Shown one piece after another: positions 61,757 through 64,000 of a DNA stretch of 64,000 nt. The position numbers were made by a program, and so were the translations under genes. The DNA comes from Gordonia lacunae (GTDB taxonomy: Bacteria; Actinomycetota; Actinomycetes; Mycobacteriales; Mycobacteriaceae), in NCBI RefSeq assembly GCF_002149015.1, contig NZ_NGFO01000002.1, positions 62,001 to 126,000 on the forward strand, written 5' to 3'. A model generated the notes under the pieces. The model was not told where the DNA came from. It made no database searches and worked only from the letters and a program-made list of their open reading frames with translations. The stretch's first letter is position 1. Every line of letters starts with the position of its first letter.

Positions 61757-63318
61757 GCGAGACCTACGACTACGTGGTCGTCGGCGGCGGCTCCGGGGGT
61801 GCCGTGGTGGCCTCGCGGTTGTCCGAGGACCCCTCGGTCACGGTGTGCCTGCTGGAGGCGGGTCCGTCCGATGTCGGCGACGACGCGATCCTCCGGCTGG
61901 ACCGGTGGATGGAACTCCTCGAATCCGGTTACGACTGGGACTATCCCATCGAACCGCAGGCGAACGGCAACGACTTCATGCGCCACGCCCGGGCCAAGGT
62001 CCTCGGCGGGTGCAGTTCGCACAACAGCTGCATCGCCTTCTGGGCGCCGCGCGAGGACCTGGACTCCTGGGAACGCGACTTCGGCTGCGCGGGATGGGGT
62101 TCGGCGGAGTTGTACCGGCTGTACCCGCAACTCGAGACCAACGACGCGCCGGGCGCGCATCACGGCCGCAGCGGACCCGTCCACGTCATGACGGTGCCGC
62201 CGAGCGATCCGTGCGGCGTGGCCCTGCTCGACGCCTGCGAGGCGGTCGGCATCCCGCGGGTCGAGTTCAACAGCGGTTCGACGGTTGTCAACGGCGCCAA
62301 CTTCTTTCAGATCAACCGGCGGCCCGACGGCGTGCGGGCGTCGTCGTCGGTGAGCTACCTGCATCCACATCTCGAACGCCCGAACCTCACCGTCCGCACC
62401 GGTTCCTGGGCCAAGCGAGTGGTGATCGAGAACGTCGACGGCGGGCTGCGCGCCGTGGGCGTGGACATCACCGACAACGCGTTCGGCCGGACGACACGGA
62501 TCCAGGCCCGGGGCGAGGTCATCGTGTCGGCGGGCGCGATCGACTCCCCGAAGTTGCTGATGCTCTCCGGGATCGGGCCGGCGGACGACCTGCGCGAGCA
62601 CGAGATCGAGGCCCTCGTCGACGCGCCGGGGGTCGGTGAACACCTGCAGGACCACCCCGAGGGAGTGATCGGGTTCGAGACCACGAAGCCGATGGTCCGC
62701 CAGTCGACCCAGTGGTGGGAGGCGGGAATCTTCACCACCGTCGACGCGGGTCTGACCCGGCCGGACCTGATGATGCACTACGGCAGTGTGCCGTTCGACA
62801 TGCACACTCTTCGCCAGGGCTACCCGACCAGTGACAACACCTTCTGCCTGACACCGAACGTGACGCACGCCCGGTCGCGGGGCACCGTTGCGTTGCGCTC
62901 CCGCGACTTCCGCGACAAGCCGCGCGTGGACCCCCGGTATTTCACGGACGTCGAGGGCTACGACATGCGGATCATGATCGCCGGGCTACGCAAGGCCCGC
63001 GAGATCGCCGCCGCCGAACCACTGTCGACGTGGATTGCGCGCGAACTGTATCCGGGCCCCGACACCACGAGCGACGCCGAACTCGCCGACTACATCACCC
63101 GGACCCACAACACCGTCTATCACCCGGTGGGCACTGTGCGGATGGGCCCACCCGACGACGAGTTGTCTCCGCTCGACCCCGAGCTGCGCGTGAAAGGCGT
63201 TGCGGGCCTGCGGGTCGCCGACGCATCGGTGTTCCCCGAACACACCACGGTGAACCCGAACCTCACCGTGATGCTCGTCGGCGAGCGCTGCGCCGAGCTC
63301 GTGCGCGCGGACAGCTGA
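61753..63318 (+). CDS. betA: GMC-family choline dehydrogenase
   Basis: A 521-aa FAD-dependent GMC oxidoreductase. GGGSGGAVVASRLSE (residues 11-25) binds FAD, LGGCSSHNSCIAFWAPREDLD is GMC signature 1, and VSAGAIDSPKLLMLSGIG is signature 2. The C-terminal catalytic region has YHPVGTVRMG and the His in EHTTVNPNLT. GTG 61753 overlaps the betB stop. It would oxidise choline to betaine aldehyde. Actinobacterial members of this clade can also use other alcohols, so the name rests partly on the operon. Confidence 0.9.
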   Translation: MSETYDYVVVGGGSGGAVVASRLSEDPSVTVCLLEAGPSDVGDDAILRLDRWMELLESGYDWDYPIEPQANGNDFMRHARAKVLGGCSSHNSCIAFWAPREDLDSWERDFGCAGWGSAELYRLYPQLETNDAPGAHHGRSGPVHVMTVPPSDPCGVALLDACEAVGIPRVEFNSGSTVVNGANFFQINRRPDGVRASSSVSYLHPHLERPNLTVRTGSWAKRVVIENVDGGLRAVGVDITDNAFGRTTRIQARGEVIVSAGAIDSPKLLMLSGIGPADDLREHEIEALVDAPGVGEHLQDHPEGVIGFETTKPMVRQSTQWWEAGIFTTVDAGLTRPDLMMHYGSVPFDMHTLRQGYPTSDNTFCLTPNVTHARSRGTVALRSRDFRDKPRVDPRYFTDVEGYDMRIMIAGLRKAREIAAAEPLSTWIARELYPGPDTTSDAELADYITRTHNTVYHPVGTVRMGPPDDELSPLDPELRVKGVAGLRVADASVFPEHTTVNPNLTVMLVGERCAELVRADS

Positions 63319-63320
63319 CA

Positions 63321-63923
63321 CTAGGTCGCGAACGAGTCGACGATCCGCTCGAGCACCGCGGCGACCTGCTCGGTGGCGGCCGCGCGGTCGTCCGCCGCGG
63401 CGACGTAGAGTGCCGCCTCGTCGAGCGCGCCGATCGCGACATGGGCCAGGGGGCGGGTGGGCTGCTCGACCGCCTGCCCCGTCGCGATCGCCGCCGCGAT
63501 CAGTCCCTCGACCAGAGCGAATCCGAATTCCTCACCGCGAGCCCGCCATTCGCTCCAGCCCAGGACCGATGGCGCGTCGACCAGGGTGATGCGGTGCACT
63601 TCGGGCTCGGTGCACAGCCGCAGGAAGAGGCGCATGCCCGACTTCAGCGCGGCGAGCGGGTCGTCCGCGGCGCGCTCGCCGACGTCCGCGGCGATCTGCG
63701 CGACGATCGACTGCTCCACGTCGTCGTAGACGGCGACGAACAGCCCTTTCTTGTCGTCGAACTGGTGATAGAGCGCACCGCGCGTGACCCCGGCCTCGGC
63801 GACGATCTCCTGGGTGCCGACGTCGGCGAAGCCGCGTTCACCGAAGAGCATGCGTCCGGCGGCGATGAGCGCCGCGCGGGTGGCCGCGGTCCGCTCCGCC
63901 TGGGTACGACGATTGACTTTCAT
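63321..63923 (-). CDS. TetR-family regulator
   Basis: A 200-aa TetR protein. The helix-turn-helix is ALIAAGRMLFGERGFADVGTQEIVAEAGVTRGALYHQFDDKKGL (about residues 18-60). It is convergent with betA, with no gap, and divergent from a gene that starts at the right edge. Its length is close to BetI, but the choline-binding residues of BetI cannot be judged by eye, so I do not name it. Two copies of ACTTTCATAC lie at and before its ATG. Confidence 0.88.
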   Translation of the reverse strand: MKVNRRTQAERTAATRAALIAAGRMLFGERGFADVGTQEIVAEAGVTRGALYHQFDDKKGLFVAVYDDVEQSIVAQIAADVGERAADDPLAALKSGMRLFLRLCTEPEVHRITLVDAPSVLGWSEWRARGEEFGFALVEGLIAAAIATGQAVEQPTRPLAHVAIGALDEAALYVAAADDRAAATEQVAAVLERIVDSFAT

Positions 63924-63947
63924 ACAGTTTGCACGTAACTTTCATAC
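63916..63947. promoter_or_regulatory. Direct repeat at the TetR gene start
   Basis: ACTTTCATAC occurs at 63916-63925 and 63938-63947, 22 bp apart (two helical turns). The first copy contains the TetR start codon (minus strand). It is a candidate binding site for autoregulation and for control of the divergent gene at the window edge. Confidence 0.45.
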
Positions 63948-63992
63948 TCAGTGTTCGTAAGTCATCCGAGTCTACGAGAAGCGGGTTTCGCC

Positions 63993-64000
63993 ATGGCAAC
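63993..64000 (+). CDS. Probable start of a gene cut by the window edge
   Basis: ATG at 63993 follows a purine-rich GAGAAGCGGG stretch and is divergent from the TetR gene. Only two codons are inside the window, so nothing can be said about the product. Confidence 0.3.

Noticed and set aside
63321..63923. Calling the TetR protein BetI
   Set aside because: Position and length fit, but I cannot see BetI-specific ligand residues, and the protein also faces another, unseen gene.
1..64000. rRNA, tRNA, insertion sequences, prophage or integration sites
   Set aside because: I saw no tRNA-like cloverleaf, rRNA sequence, transposase, integrase or terminal inverted repeats in the window.

Overview
This window is high-GC actinobacterial DNA, probably from a mycolic-acid-containing member of the Mycobacteriales; Gordonia or a close relative (Rhodococcus, Williamsia) is my best guess. 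The signs are an antigen-85-like mycolyltransferase, an actinobacterial ClpC, and a block of cholesterol side-chain genes that match Mycobacterium tuberculosis genes in order, length and motifs. Many genes overlap by 4 bp (ATGA or GTGA) and GTG starts are common. I found no rRNA, tRNA, CRISPR array, insertion sequence or prophage.

Layout. (1) 0-12.9 kb is a catabolic island. On the plus strand lie a paired acyl-CoA dehydrogenase (the first truncated by the window edge), a class III CoA-transferase, a GntR regulator and an HSL-type esterase. On the minus strand lie an NTF2-fold protein, an SMP-30-type lactonase, a short-chain dehydrogenase and a complete P450/[2Fe-2S] ferredoxin/ferredoxin reductase chain. 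An MFS transporter and a MaoC-type hydratase follow. The substrate is unknown. (2) 12.9-22.1 kb is a steroid-ring region. kstD and a ChsH3-type hydratase face a ketosteroid-isomerase homologue with an intact catalytic triad, a protein with two fused NTF2 folds, a NarL-type two-component system and an MmpL exporter. Two tandem KstR boxes sit between the divergent arms. (3) 22.1-28.5 kb holds two transporters, a MerR-controlled NTF2/SDR pair and a LysE exporter. (4) 28.5-38.4 kb is the sterol side-chain block: kstR diverges from fadE34, followed by fadE28-fadE29-chsH2-chsH1-ltp2 and a steroid-type acyl-CoA ligase. One KstR box precedes fadE34/kstR and another precedes fadE28. No cyp125 lies in front of fadE28.

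(5) 38.5-47.1 kb holds a mycolyltransferase coupled to a MaoC protein, an SDR, an MFS exporter, an MpaB/DUF2236 protein, a 3-hydroxyacyl-CoA dehydrogenase, a secreted LVIVD protein coupled to a DUF305 protein, and an HNH endonuclease. (6) 47.4-55.4 kb holds a crotonase, clpC, an XRE-TetR fusion regulator, an apparently self-regulated TetR, an MHS-type symporter and an SDR. (7) 55.8-64 kb holds a relative of 4-hydroxybutyryl-CoA dehydratase that has lost its iron-sulfur cysteines, coupled to an isomerase-type crotonase. A choline/betaine operon (BCCT transporter, betaine-aldehyde dehydrogenase, GMC choline dehydrogenase) and a divergent TetR regulator complete the window.

Working together, regions 2 and 4 would activate, beta-oxidise and remove the propionyl remnant of a sterol side chain, and isomerise and 1,2-dehydrogenate ring A, under KstR control. 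The most unusual non-coding features are two 21-bp tandem arrays of one repeat family 21 kb apart in opposite orientation, a 27-bp tandem array of palindromes, and several long, near-perfect terminator hairpins without T-tracts.
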